This document shows positions 45,230 to 53,480 of a stretch of 64,000 nt of DNA, in pieces. Below the pieces are notes generated by a model that made no database searches, was not told the origin of the DNA, and saw only the letters and a list, made by a program, of their open reading frames with translations. This stretch comes from Azospirillum sp. (GTDB lineage: Bacteria > Pseudomonadota > Alphaproteobacteria > Azospirillales > Azospirillaceae). The DNA lies in assembly GCA_016124535.1 (NCBI GenBank), contig WGNK01000005.1:1-64000 (forward strand), in the 5' to 3' direction. A program made the position numbers and the translations under genes. Position 1 is the first letter of the stretch; each line of letters opens with the position of its first letter.

Positions 45230-46015
45230 TCAGTCGAAGGCGTAGGAATCCATGGCCAGAACCCCCCGTTCGATGCTGGCATGAAGCCTGCGGCCCGGCG
45301 CCTCGGAAGACGCCGCCCCCAGAGCGACGAACAGCGGCAGCAGATGCTCCTCGGTCGGGTGGTTTTCGGCGGCGAACGGCGACCGGCGCCGGTAATCGAC
45401 CAAGGCCGCGCGGTCGCCCGCGGCAAGGGCGTCCCCCAGCCAGGCCGCAAAGCCGGTTACCCAGCCGGGTGGCTCGGCGGCCGGCGGGGCACCGAAGAAG
45501 GCGCGGAGATTGTGGGTGGCGCTGCCGGAGGCCAGGATCAGCACGCCTTGGTCCGGCAACGCCGCCAGGGCCCGTCCGAGCGCGAGATGGCGATCGGGAC
45601 CGGCATCGGCGACCAGCGACAGTTGGGTCACCGGGATCCCGGCGTCCGGGTAGAGCAGCGACAGCGGCACCCAGGCCCCGTGGTCCAGTCCCCGGTTCGG
45701 GTCACGGGCGACCGGAAATCCCGCCGCCTCGAGCAATTCGGCCACCCGCACTGCCACGCCGGGCGCTCCGGGGGCAGGATAGCGCAAGTCGTAGAGGGCG
45801 CGGTCGAAGCCGCCAAAGTCGTGGATGGTCTCCGGCCGCGCCGCAAGGGAAACCGACGGCCGGGACGCCTGCCAGTGGGCCGAGACGACCAGGATCGCTT
45901 GGGGGCGGCCGAGCTCGCGGCCAAGGCTCGACAGGAATCGGTGGGCCGGCGAATCCTCAACCGCCAGCGTCGGCGCGCCATGGGACAAAAACAGGGTCGG
46001 CCATCGCTTTGTCAT
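45230..46015 (-). CDS. DODA-type extradiol dioxygenase (LigB family, YgiD-like)
   Basis: A 261-residue non-haem iron or zinc enzyme of the 4,5-DOPA dioxygenase family. TLFLSHGAPTLAV (7-19) carries the first metal His, PETIHDFGGF the second (about 57-66), NRGLDHGAWVPL (about 112-123) the catalytic His, and ENHPTEEHLLPLFVALGA (about 212-229) the fourth. Length equals E. coli YgiD (about 262). It opens catechol rings between C4 and C5. ATG 46015 was chosen because the frame upstream runs into a repeat encoding Pro-Pro-Asn-Leu. Confidence 0.88.
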   Translation of the reverse strand: MTKRWPTLFLSHGAPTLAVEDSPAHRFLSSLGRELGRPQAILVVSAHWQASRPSVSLAARPETIHDFGGFDRALYDLRYPAPGAPGVAVRVAELLEAAGFPVARDPNRGLDHGAWVPLSLLYPDAGIPVTQLSLVADAGPDRHLALGRALAALPDQGVLILASGSATHNLRAFFGAPPAAEPPGWVTGFAAWLGDALAAGDRAALVDYRRRSPFAAENHPTEEHLLPLFVALGAASSEAPGRRLHASIERGVLAMDSYAFD

Positions 46016-46080
46016 CGTCGGGGCTCCAGGCTGGGCAGGTCGCGCCGGGGTCGCCCACCACCGGGGCTCGGGCCTCGGCG

Positions 46081-46116
46081 AATTTGGCGGCAAATTTGGC
46101 GGCAAATTTGGCGGCG
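46081..46116. repeat. Three 12-bp tandem repeats (AATTTGGCGGCA)
   Basis: Units at 46081-46092, 46093-46104 and 46105-46116; the last differs by one base. They lie 66-101 bp upstream of the dioxygenase start, so copy number could alter promoter spacing. On the minus strand the units would encode Pro-Pro-Asn-Leu if read through. Confidence 0.8.
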
Positions 46117-46151
46117 GATAGGCTGGCATATACAAAGATAGGAATGCTGCG

Positions 46152-46752
46152 CTACCGGTTCAAAGCGATCACGCTGCCGAGCGCCAGCACCTGGACGAAA
46201 TTGCCTTCGACCGACGATCCGGCGTGCTCGTCCTTGTGCTTGGCGGCATCGGTCAATGCCGTAGCCAGGCTGCGGGCGATCCGGATCGGCGCCTTATGGT
46301 CGCAGAACAGAAGGCCGGCCGCGCTGAAGTTCGAGATAGCCGCTGAACGCGCCGTAGCGCGCCGGCGCCGCCGAAAGCGCCTCGCGCCGGATGCCGAAAT
46401 TGTTGCCGTCGAGATGGATCACCGCCATCTTGCCCGGCACCGATGCGGGTAACCGGTCGTCTTTAGGCAAGGCGAGGTCGGCAAACGTCGAGGCAAATCG
46501 AACCTCGCTGCGCGGCAGCCCGCGCAGCGCTCCTTGCAGGTCGTGCAACGCCGGCTCGCAAAACTGCGCCCGACCCGGACCGCCACCACTCTTCGCCAAC
46601 GCCGCGGCGCGCGCGATCAGCCGGGGCAATTCCTGTTCGTAGAACCGGAATTTTTGGAGCACCGCCCATCGCATCGAGCTGCGCGGCGAGTCGATGCGCC
46701 GCCAAACCGCCAAACCCGAGGTTATCCGCACAACCGAGCTCACGAAAGACAA
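46152..46752 (-). pseudogene. Frameshifted relic with Cas10/palm-polymerase-like motifs
   Basis: Two minus-strand frames make one broken protein. The upstream part (46752 to about 46330) contains RFYEQELPRLIARAAALAK, EVRFASTFADLALP and KMAVIHLDGNNFG, like the first metal motif of Cas10/GGDEF palm domains. The downstream part, in another frame from about 46330 to TAG at 46152, reads SAAGLLFCDHKAPIRIARSL then ALTDAAKHKDEHAG, like the late Cas10 segment S-A-G-x-x-x-x-x-K-x-P-I before the helix with AK. The expected GGDD region between them is missing, so a deletion joined them. Assignment to Cas10 or a related palm enzyme is tentative. No CRISPR array or other cas gene is nearby. Confidence 0.4.
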
Positions 46753-47002
46753 ATAAAATAGCTCACTTAGCCAAATTATCCGCCTTATTCACTAAATTGT
46801 TGAGCACACCACCACAACAACCAGATGAACTATGATTCAGATTGTTTTTTATCAGCAAATACCGAGCAAGATACTATTCCTCTGTCAGCAGCAGCTCTCC
46901 TCCCTCCGGCCTGTCGGCCTCCGGTTCGGGGTGGCGCTTTGCGCCGGCCCAGGGTGGCGCGTTCAACCGGCCTGGGGCAATGGTGGTGGTGCATTGCGGT
47001 GA

Positions 47003-47275
47003 AGGGCCATATTCTTCCGTCAGAAACGGGTGGGTGATCGGACCGACCTGCAGATCGTCGAGAGCCGGCGCGAGGGCGGCGCGGTGCGTCAGCATGTGGT
47101 GGCAACGCTGGGACGGGCCGAGGACCGGATCGAGACCGGCAAGCTGGATGCGCTACTGCGGTCGGGGGCCAAACTGTTGCAAACGGCGCTGGTGCTGTCG
47201 GCGGTGCGCGACGCCAGCGGTCTGGCGGTGGCAACCCGGCGGAGCGGCGCGCCGCTGATCTTCGAACGGCTGTGG
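47003..47275 (+). pseudogene. 5' remnant of an IS1634-like (IS4 superfamily) transposase
   Basis: The frame after TGA at 47000-47002 encodes FFRQKRVGDRTDLQIVESRR, then EGGAVRQHVVATLGRAED, LDALLRSGAKLLQTALVLSA and APLIFERLW. This is the N-terminal domain of IS1634-type transposases (RRxGGKVRQxVxATLGR...LVFERLW). Only about 90 of the usual 500 or more residues remain and the catalytic domain is absent. A second transposase relic begins 75 bp later, which suggests the first was cut by a later insertion. Confidence 0.65.
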
Positions 47276-47349
47276 TCAGTGCGACAGAGGTCGCTTGAAA
47301 TCAGCTGTCCGGTTCCCAGTTGCGGGCTTTACCCGGAGCTGATGGAACG

Positions 47350-47525
47350 ATGGGCATCACCCCTTGGATCGACTAGCTGACGGCGGCGCACGGGCGCTTG
47401 GGCGGGTGATTCTCATTCAAAGAACCTCGGGAGCGGTCCCTGGATTATCTGCAGGGGCCGCTTGGCTCGGCGGAACGCAAGAACGGCTGGCAGCTGGCGC
47501 CCTCGGTCAGACAGGTGGCGGGCTG
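47350..47525 (+). pseudogene. 5' remnant of an IS701-like transposase with in-frame stops
   Basis: From ATG 47350 the frame reads MGITPWID, stop, LTAAHGRLGG, stop (TGA 47407-47409), then FSFKEPRERSLDYLQGPLGS and AERKNGWQLA. The PRERxLxYLxGLLxxxERKNGWQLAE pattern marks the start of IS701-family transposases. Two stop codons and loss of everything after about residue 55 make it dead. It lies just before the end of asnB, which is on the other strand. Confidence 0.65.
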
Positions 47526-47594
47526 CGATGCTGCCGATCACGACAGCCTCGACGGTCTGCCCGAGCTGTCCCGGACCATCGGCCCTTCGCCCGC

Positions 47595-49535
47595 TCAGGG
47601 CCTGCCAAGCCGGCACCGCCAAGCCTGGAACATGAGAATAGTCCAGAGTGGGTACTGCCCGTCGCGCCTGCCCGACAGGTGATCCTGCCAGAGGCTGCGA
47701 ACCGCCTCCGGATGGAAAAACCCCTGCTCGGCCAGGGCTTGGCGGCCGATCAGAGTTTCCGCCCAATCCCGAAGCGGTCCGCGCAGCCAGGACTCGAGGG
47801 GAACCCCGAAGCCCATTTTCGGCCGCTCCACCAGCGCCGGCGGAACATAGCGGTAGAGGACCTGCCGCAGCAACCATTTGCCCTGGCCGTTGCGCTGCCG
47901 CATCCCGGATGGCAGTGAGCAGGCGAAGGCGACGACGCGGTGGTCGAGTATCGGCACCCGAACCTCCAGAGCAACCGCCATGCTCGCCCGGTCGACCTTG
48001 GTCAGGATGTCGTCGGGCAGATAGGTGAGCAGGTCGATCACCTGCATGCGCTCGGCCAAATCCGGGAATTCCTCCGCCAGGCTGGCATCATCCAGCAGAT
48101 CGGGCGGCTCCCGTCCCCCGATCACGACATCGCCGGGAGTATGCCAGTGCGACAGCAGCCGACGGCAGAAATCATTGGCGCCGTCGGCAGCCAGGGCAGT
48201 CCGCAGCTTGTGGAGGCGCTGCCCGAAATGGGCCGGGCGCCAGCGCGCCGGCACCGGCCGCACCGCCCAGTCCCACTGCTGCGGCGACAGGGCGCCGATC
48301 GCGCGGGGTATCGCCCGCCCGAGCCAGGATGGCAGCCGCTCCAGCGGCTGCCACACCCGCCGGGCCGCGGCATAGCGGGTATAGCCGGCGAACACTTCGT
48401 CGCCGCCGTCGCCGCTCAGAGCGACGGTCACATCCTTCCTTGCCAAGTGCGCGACCAGGGCGGTCGGAATCTGCGACGCATCGGCGAAGGGTTCGTCGTA
48501 CCAGAGCGGCAGGTCGGGGATGACCTCCATCGCCTGGCGCGCGGTCACCCTGAGTTCGGTATGGTCGGTGCCCAGGTGGCGGGCGACCGCTGCGGCATGG
48601 GGCGCTTCGTCGTGACCCGGCTGGTCGAAGCCAAGCGAGAAGGTGTGAACCGGGCACGAGCTGGCGGCCTGCATCGCGGCGACCACCATCGATGAATCGA
48701 CCCCGCCGGAGAGAAAGGCCCCGACCGGCACATCGGCGACCATGCAGCGTGCCACCGCGTCGCGGAGCAGAGCCTCCAGGCGATCGATCGCCTCGGCGTC
48801 GCTGATGGCGGCAAGGCTGGGCCGGGCAGTCGCGGCAAGCGCGCGGGTGTCCCAGAAGCGCCGTTGCGCGACCACGCCCGCAGCATCGATCCGAAGCGTG
48901 CAGCCGGCCTGCAGTTTGAAGACGTCGCGGTAGATCGAACGCGGCGCCGGGACATAGCCGTAGCGCAGATAGGCGGTCAGGGCATCGCGGTCGATCTCGC
49001 CGGTCCAGCCCGGAATCTTGCCGAACGCCTTCAGTTCCGAGGCGAAGGCGAAGCTGCCCGCGACCCAGCCCCAGTACAAGGGCTTGATACCCATAGGGTC
49101 ACGGACCAAGCTCAGCGCACGGTCCCGGCGGTCCCAAATCGCGAGTGCGAACATGCCGTTGAAACGGCTTGGCGCGGCGTCGACGCCCCATGCGGCGATT
49201 GCCTCGACCACGACTTCGGTATCGGACCGGCCACGAAAGCGGACACCCCGCGCTTCCAGTTCGGCGCGCAACTCCCGGTGGTTGTAGATTTCGCCGTTAT
49301 AGGAAACGATGAAGCGGCCGGTCGCCGAAGCCATCGGCTGGGCGCCGGCGGGCGAGAGATCGACGACGCACAGGCGGCGGTGCGCCAGGCAGATCCCCTG
49401 CTCCGGATCGCTCCACACGCCCTCCCCGTCGGGACCCCGGTGGCGCAAGCTGTCGGCCATGGCGGCGCCGAGCTCCGCGAGGTCACGCGTCCCGCCCGGT
49501 TTTCCGACCGCCCAAACCCCCGCTATGCCGCACAT
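47595..49535 (-). CDS. asnB: Asparagine synthetase B, glutamine-hydrolysing
   Basis: A 646-residue amidotransferase. The N-terminal Cys2 after Met (MCGIAGVW) is the glutaminase nucleophile; SLRHRGPDGEG, SYNGEIYNHRELR and GRSDTEVV (residues 30-105) build the glutaminase site. The synthetase half has the PP-loop SGGVDSS (about 268-274) and ALSGDGGDEVFAGY. It makes asparagine from aspartate, ATP and glutamine, or amidates a sugar acid or glycan in surface-polysaccharide clusters, which is plausible here. Starting at ATG 49535 is required so that Cys is residue 2; in-frame upstream sequence is not used. Last gene of a minus-strand glycan operon. Confidence 0.93.
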   Translation of the reverse strand: MCGIAGVWAVGKPGGTRDLAELGAAMADSLRHRGPDGEGVWSDPEQGICLAHRRLCVVDLSPAGAQPMASATGRFIVSYNGEIYNHRELRAELEARGVRFRGRSDTEVVVEAIAAWGVDAAPSRFNGMFALAIWDRRDRALSLVRDPMGIKPLYWGWVAGSFAFASELKAFGKIPGWTGEIDRDALTAYLRYGYVPAPRSIYRDVFKLQAGCTLRIDAAGVVAQRRFWDTRALAATARPSLAAISDAEAIDRLEALLRDAVARCMVADVPVGAFLSGGVDSSMVVAAMQAASSCPVHTFSLGFDQPGHDEAPHAAAVARHLGTDHTELRVTARQAMEVIPDLPLWYDEPFADASQIPTALVAHLARKDVTVALSGDGGDEVFAGYTRYAAARRVWQPLERLPSWLGRAIPRAIGALSPQQWDWAVRPVPARWRPAHFGQRLHKLRTALAADGANDFCRRLLSHWHTPGDVVIGGREPPDLLDDASLAEEFPDLAERMQVIDLLTYLPDDILTKVDRASMAVALEVRVPILDHRVVAFACSLPSGMRQRNGQGKWLLRQVLYRYVPPALVERPKMGFGVPLESWLRGPLRDWAETLIGRQALAEQGFFHPEAVRSLWQDHLSGRRDGQYPLWTILMFQAWRCRLGRP

Positions 49536-49594
49536 TCCCGGGCCCCGAATGCCGCTGATTCTGTGGAAGATATCACCCCAGGCATCGGCGGCGG

Positions 49595-51127
49595 TCACTG
49601 CGGCCGGCGTCGGATAACCCGATGCCACACCGCAATGAATGCCGCGGCAATGCAATAGAGTGCCACTGTTTTTGCCGGAATGCTCCCGGTCATCAGGCTT
49701 AAATTCGAATCCGGGTAAGTCAGCGGGATCAGGACCGCGACTGCGATGGCGACGGCAACCGGGTATCCGTCATGGCCATTCAGGAGGCCATCGCAGAGCC
49801 AGAGGAATACCCCGACCAGAAACATCCCGAAGCCGATACCGAGACTGCCGAAATTTACATAGAATTCAGTCAGCCAGGGCAGATTCCACGACGTCACCTG
49901 ATCGTCGGGATAGATCAGCCGATACCGGCGGCCGTGCTCCTGACCCAATTTTTCCAGAGGTTTGTCTCGCCACAGAAAGCGCGGCAAATGGTTGCTAAGG
50001 AGATTGCGGTAGCTGGTGCCGTCCCAGAACGGAACTTCCGTCCCGGTCATCGACGTAACTTTGCAGAATGTGGCAAATTGTACCGCGATGCGGCGCTCGA
50101 AATACTTGATACTGGTCTGAGCCAGTTTCGGGTTCGCGATCGCGTCGACCAGCAGCACGGTCAGGCGCGATATTTCGTCGATCGTCCCGGCAGCGTCATC
50201 CACCGCCTGGTCATGCCACGCGACCCGCCGAAACTCGTCGAGTCCTGGTTTGATGAAGAACAGCCCGCCGCCGATCAGCAATCCGATCAGGCCGACCGCC
50301 GCGAGATATTTCGGCCGGTAAAGGCAGCGAAACGCCGCGAGGCAGAGCAGCAGCAGGACCGCACCGGTCAACAGCCCGGTGTATAATTGCAGGACGATCC
50401 GCAACGGCAGGAGGAGGCCGAAGATCACCACCCCAGCCTCCCTCCGGAGGCGCTTGCCCAGCAGGAGTGCCATGGCGAGGCCGAACCCGAACAGCCCCAA
50501 AGGGTCGGTCAACTGACTGAGAAACACCGCGCTGGCCAGGCCGGGAAAGACGACCGCAGTCAGGTGTGTCAGGCAAATCAAGACGGCAAGGGCCGACAAT
50601 GCCGTCTCGTCCGCACTGCCCAGCGGCCGCAATAGTCGCTCCGGCAGGCGAATCTTGGGAAAAACCTGCTCCGCCAGCCAATGCCCGCCGATCAGTGCCA
50701 AAATGCCCAGGATAATCGGACCGGTGGTTTCCAGGTCGATGGTCGGGATCAAGAGCCCATAGCTTACCCCGGCAACTTCCCTGATGGTCGTGTAGTAGAG
50801 CTGGTTATCGATGAACAGGATCGGAAGACAGAAAAACACCAGATAAAATACCATCGAAAGTTCGATAAATATCAGCGGCCTGTCCCGGTTTCGCCGGGCA
50901 TAGCCCATGGCGTACCCCGCGAGCGCGACCAGGCCAAGCCACATCGATGCCCTCGCCCACGGCGAAATCGCCGGCGGCCTGGCGGCAAACCAAGGTGCCT
51001 CGACCAGAAGATAGGCCACGAACAACCCGCCCAATAGACCGCCGGGCACCACCAACCACCGTGGGATCACGCGGCTCGAAGAAATTACCGAGCAAAGGGC
51101 CGGATTGTTCTTTGCGAAAATCTCCAT
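49595..51127 (-). CDS. Wzy/O-antigen polymerase-like membrane protein
   Basis: A 510-residue membrane protein with about 12 transmembrane helices and a large soluble loop at about 330-430 (ERRIAVQFATFCKVTSMTGT, NHLPRFLWRDKP, EFYVNFGSLGIGFGMF). The helix-loop-helix layout, the WRDKP motif and the final short helices resemble oligosaccharide repeat-unit polymerases and O-antigen ligases, which act at the outer face of the inner membrane. The neighbours (GT4 enzymes, asnB) agree. Starting ATG 51127 has a weak site; GTG three bases upstream is possible. Polymerase versus ligase cannot be told. Confidence 0.72.
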   Translation of the reverse strand: MEIFAKNNPALCSVISSSRVIPRWLVVPGGLLGGLFVAYLLVEAPWFAARPPAISPWARASMWLGLVALAGYAMGYARRNRDRPLIFIELSMVFYLVFFCLPILFIDNQLYYTTIREVAGVSYGLLIPTIDLETTGPIILGILALIGGHWLAEQVFPKIRLPERLLRPLGSADETALSALAVLICLTHLTAVVFPGLASAVFLSQLTDPLGLFGFGLAMALLLGKRLRREAGVVIFGLLLPLRIVLQLYTGLLTGAVLLLLCLAAFRCLYRPKYLAAVGLIGLLIGGGLFFIKPGLDEFRRVAWHDQAVDDAAGTIDEISRLTVLLVDAIANPKLAQTSIKYFERRIAVQFATFCKVTSMTGTEVPFWDGTSYRNLLSNHLPRFLWRDKPLEKLGQEHGRRYRLIYPDDQVTSWNLPWLTEFYVNFGSLGIGFGMFLVGVFLWLCDGLLNGHDGYPVAVAIAVAVLIPLTYPDSNLSLMTGSIPAKTVALYCIAAAFIAVWHRVIRRRPQ

Positions 51128-51317
51128 CACCAACCCATCAAAGATTTGCCGCGTCGTCGCGAATAAGCAGAGGTATCTGTCGTCGCGTGCGCCGGACGGC
51201 GCCCGATCGGAACGAGAGCTTCGCGCAACCGCCGGGGATTCCGCAAGACGTTGCCGACTGCGAAACCGCTTGGCCCAACCAGCGACACCGCCGACCGCGC
51301 AGGCCCCGACAATCCGA

Positions 51318-52073
51318 TCACCAGGCGGTCGACCCCTGTCCGGCCTGCCCGCCGCAGCCGGCGACCGCCATTTCCAGCGCCTGGAGCGTCGCTTCGGCCT
51401 GCCGGCGCCGGCCGCGGCCCGCCACCGGCGCCAGGCCCCCGGCCGCCGGGGTGACCCGGCGCTCGGGGCCGTCGCCGGCTTTGACACCGGCATCCTCGCG
51501 CACCACGGCAATCTTGTCGGCTGGGATGCCCCGGCGGATCAGGGCCTTTTTGGCGGCGCCCGACACGGCAACCACGGTCGCAGCCTCGCGATAAACCCAT
51601 CGCTCGAACAGCCGGCAGAGACCCGGCGGAGGCGGTTGGGAGCGGGCTCCGCCCGCGGCACGGCGTTCAACAAGCACCAAGGGGCGGCGGTGGCGCACCG
51701 CGACGATCCAGCCGGCAATCGCGCCGAGCGCTGGCGTCGTGGTCGCAACCACGACGTCGGGGCGTGAACCCGAGCAGCCCGCCACGAGTACGCCGACCAC
51801 AATAACGGCCCCGTCGAACCACCGCCAAGGCCGCGCCGGATTGCGGGCCCCTCGGGCCCTGACGGCGATGACCTCAAGCCCGCCGCACGGTTGCGGGTGC
51901 CGCCGACCCTCGCCGAATTCATGATCAAATTGCACCGGGAGCGCCACCGCAGGCGCCGTGATCACACAGACCTCGTGGCCCCAGTCCGCCCAGTCCGTCG
52001 CCGCTGCGAAGATACCGTCGGCGGCGGCCTCGGTCGCCGACGAAAAATTCCCCGCAATCAAAGTGATTTTCAT
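51318..52073 (-). CDS. Truncated GT4 glycosyltransferase (WbuB-like N-terminal domain)
   Basis: A 251-residue protein starting MKITLIAGNFSSATEAAADG. The N-terminal Rossmann domain is that of WbuB/WcaI-type glycosyltransferases: DWGHEVCVITAPA, DVVVATTTPALGAIAGWIVA and ATVVAVSGAAKKALIRRGIP. After IPADKIAVVRE, where the second domain with the nucleotide-sugar site should begin, the sequence turns into Arg/Gly-rich text and stops. Full-length relatives have about 400 residues, and only 190 bp separate its end from the next gene. A deletion probably removed the catalytic half, so it is likely inactive. Confidence 0.65.
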   Translation of the reverse strand: MKITLIAGNFSSATEAAADGIFAAATDWADWGHEVCVITAPAVALPVQFDHEFGEGRRHPQPCGGLEVIAVRARGARNPARPWRWFDGAVIVVGVLVAGCSGSRPDVVVATTTPALGAIAGWIVAVRHRRPLVLVERRAAGGARSQPPPPGLCRLFERWVYREAATVVAVSGAAKKALIRRGIPADKIAVVREDAGVKAGDGPERRVTPAAGGLAPVAGRGRRRQAEATLQALEMAVAGCGGQAGQGSTAW

Positions 52074-52089
52074 CGAATTCCGCCGGAGA

Positions 52090-53217
52090 TCAGCCGCCCT
52101 CAAGGATCGAGCGATAAAGGCTCAAGGTTTGCGCCACCGTGATCTCCAGGCGAAAATCCGTCTCGACCCGCTGCCGAGCGGCCCGGCCCATCCGGCGCCT
52201 GAGCTCCGGCGCCAGCGCCAAGCGTTCCATGGCGTCGGCCAGGGCGTGGCAATTCCGGGGCGGCACGACGAGGCCCTCCACGCCATTGGTCACCACATCC
52301 TGGCAACCGGGAACGGCGGTGGTGACGATCGGGCGCCCGCACGCGGCCGCTTCCAGCAGGGATTTTGGCAGGCCCTCGCGGTAGGAGGGCAATAGACAGA
52401 CATGGGCCTCGGCCCAGACCTTCCGGACATCGGGCTGAAACCCGGTCCACTCGACGATGCTCTCTTTCGACCAGGCGCGGAGTTGGTGCGCGGTCAGAGA
52501 GGACAGATTCTGATCGTCGGGCTCACCGACCAGGAGAAGCCGAAAGGCGACCCCGCGCCAGCGCAGGATGCGAGCGGCCCATACGGTTTCCCGAATCCCC
52601 TTATCGCTCAGCATGCGCGCGACGAGGGCGAAGACCGGCGTGCCCGGCGGTTCGGGCAGCGGCTGGAAATGCTTGATATCGACGCCGGAACCCCGAATCA
52701 GGACAATTCGGGACCTCGGAACGATCTTGTGGGCGAGCAGCGCCGAGGCGTCGTCGGAATTCTGCAAAACCACCCAGCTGCGGCGCCGTTTGAGCGCCAG
52801 CCGTAACCAGAGAACGACCAGAAAGCGGACCAGCCGCACCCTCCAGGTCCCGGAGGTAAACAGATAGCCCAGTCCGGCCAAGGCACAGACCGCATCGACG
52901 CCCAGCACGGCGGCCGCCACCGAGCCGTAAAGCACCGGCTTTAACCCGACCATGTGGAGGATCCGGGGGCGTTCGCGCCAAACCACAGCGATGACCCGCC
53001 AAAGGGACATCAATTCCCGCAGCGGGTTTAGCGAGGATCGTCGCAGCCTGAGCGGGCCGACGCGAAAATCGGCGAGGCGCGGTCTGTCGCGTTCGGCGAG
53101 ATTGGTGACCAGGACAACGTCGTAACCGATGTCCTTGCTGGCTTGGGCGATCGCAAGCCGATGAGACAGGAAATACCAGCTTTCCGTGATCAGGAATACC
53201 AGCTTCACCGAACTCAT
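52090..53217 (-). CDS. GT4-family glycosyltransferase
   Basis: A 375-residue two-domain GT-B enzyme. Residues 5-26 (VFLITESWYFLSHRLAIAQA) start the acceptor domain, HMVGLKPVLYGSVAAAVLGV and ALAGLGYLF lie in its centre. The donor domain has FALVARMLSDKGIRETVWAA (about 208-227), VEWTGFQPDVRKVWAEAHVC and the E-x7-E motif in PSYREGLPKSLLEAAACGRP (about 292-311). It adds a sugar to a lipid-linked glycan at the inner face of the membrane. Resembles RfaB/PelF-type enzymes such as those for undecaprenyl-linked EPS. First gene of the asnB operon; the next start is 16 bp away. Confidence 0.9.
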   Translation of the reverse strand: MSSVKLVFLITESWYFLSHRLAIAQASKDIGYDVVLVTNLAERDRPRLADFRVGPLRLRRSSLNPLRELMSLWRVIAVVWRERPRILHMVGLKPVLYGSVAAAVLGVDAVCALAGLGYLFTSGTWRVRLVRFLVVLWLRLALKRRRSWVVLQNSDDASALLAHKIVPRSRIVLIRGSGVDIKHFQPLPEPPGTPVFALVARMLSDKGIRETVWAARILRWRGVAFRLLLVGEPDDQNLSSLTAHQLRAWSKESIVEWTGFQPDVRKVWAEAHVCLLPSYREGLPKSLLEAAACGRPIVTTAVPGCQDVVTNGVEGLVVPPRNCHALADAMERLALAPELRRRMGRAARQRVETDFRLEITVAQTLSLYRSILEGG

Positions 53218-53480
53218 CGAATGGCGACCCGTCCCGACACCCCGCCCGATGCGGTTGTCGGGGCCTGGCTTTTCCGCTCGAATTCTGTGTATTCCCCTTG
53301 CTTTGAGAATGCAAAGGACATTCCCGGACGCCGGCGGCACCCGCGCGCCGTCGGTGCCATCGCGGCGGAACCCACCGGGATGCGGGCGAGCCAAGCCGGC
53401 GGCCCGTTTTGCCGCGGGGCCGTCACCGGCCCGGTCTGCTACAAAACCAGGGACATTCCGATGGCGTTCCGCTAAAGAGG

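Noticed and set aside
46016..46135. N-terminal extension of the DODA-type dioxygenase through the 12-bp repeats
   Set aside because: The extension is Pro/Asn/Arg-rich repeat-encoded text not found in the family; ATG 46015 gives the normal length.
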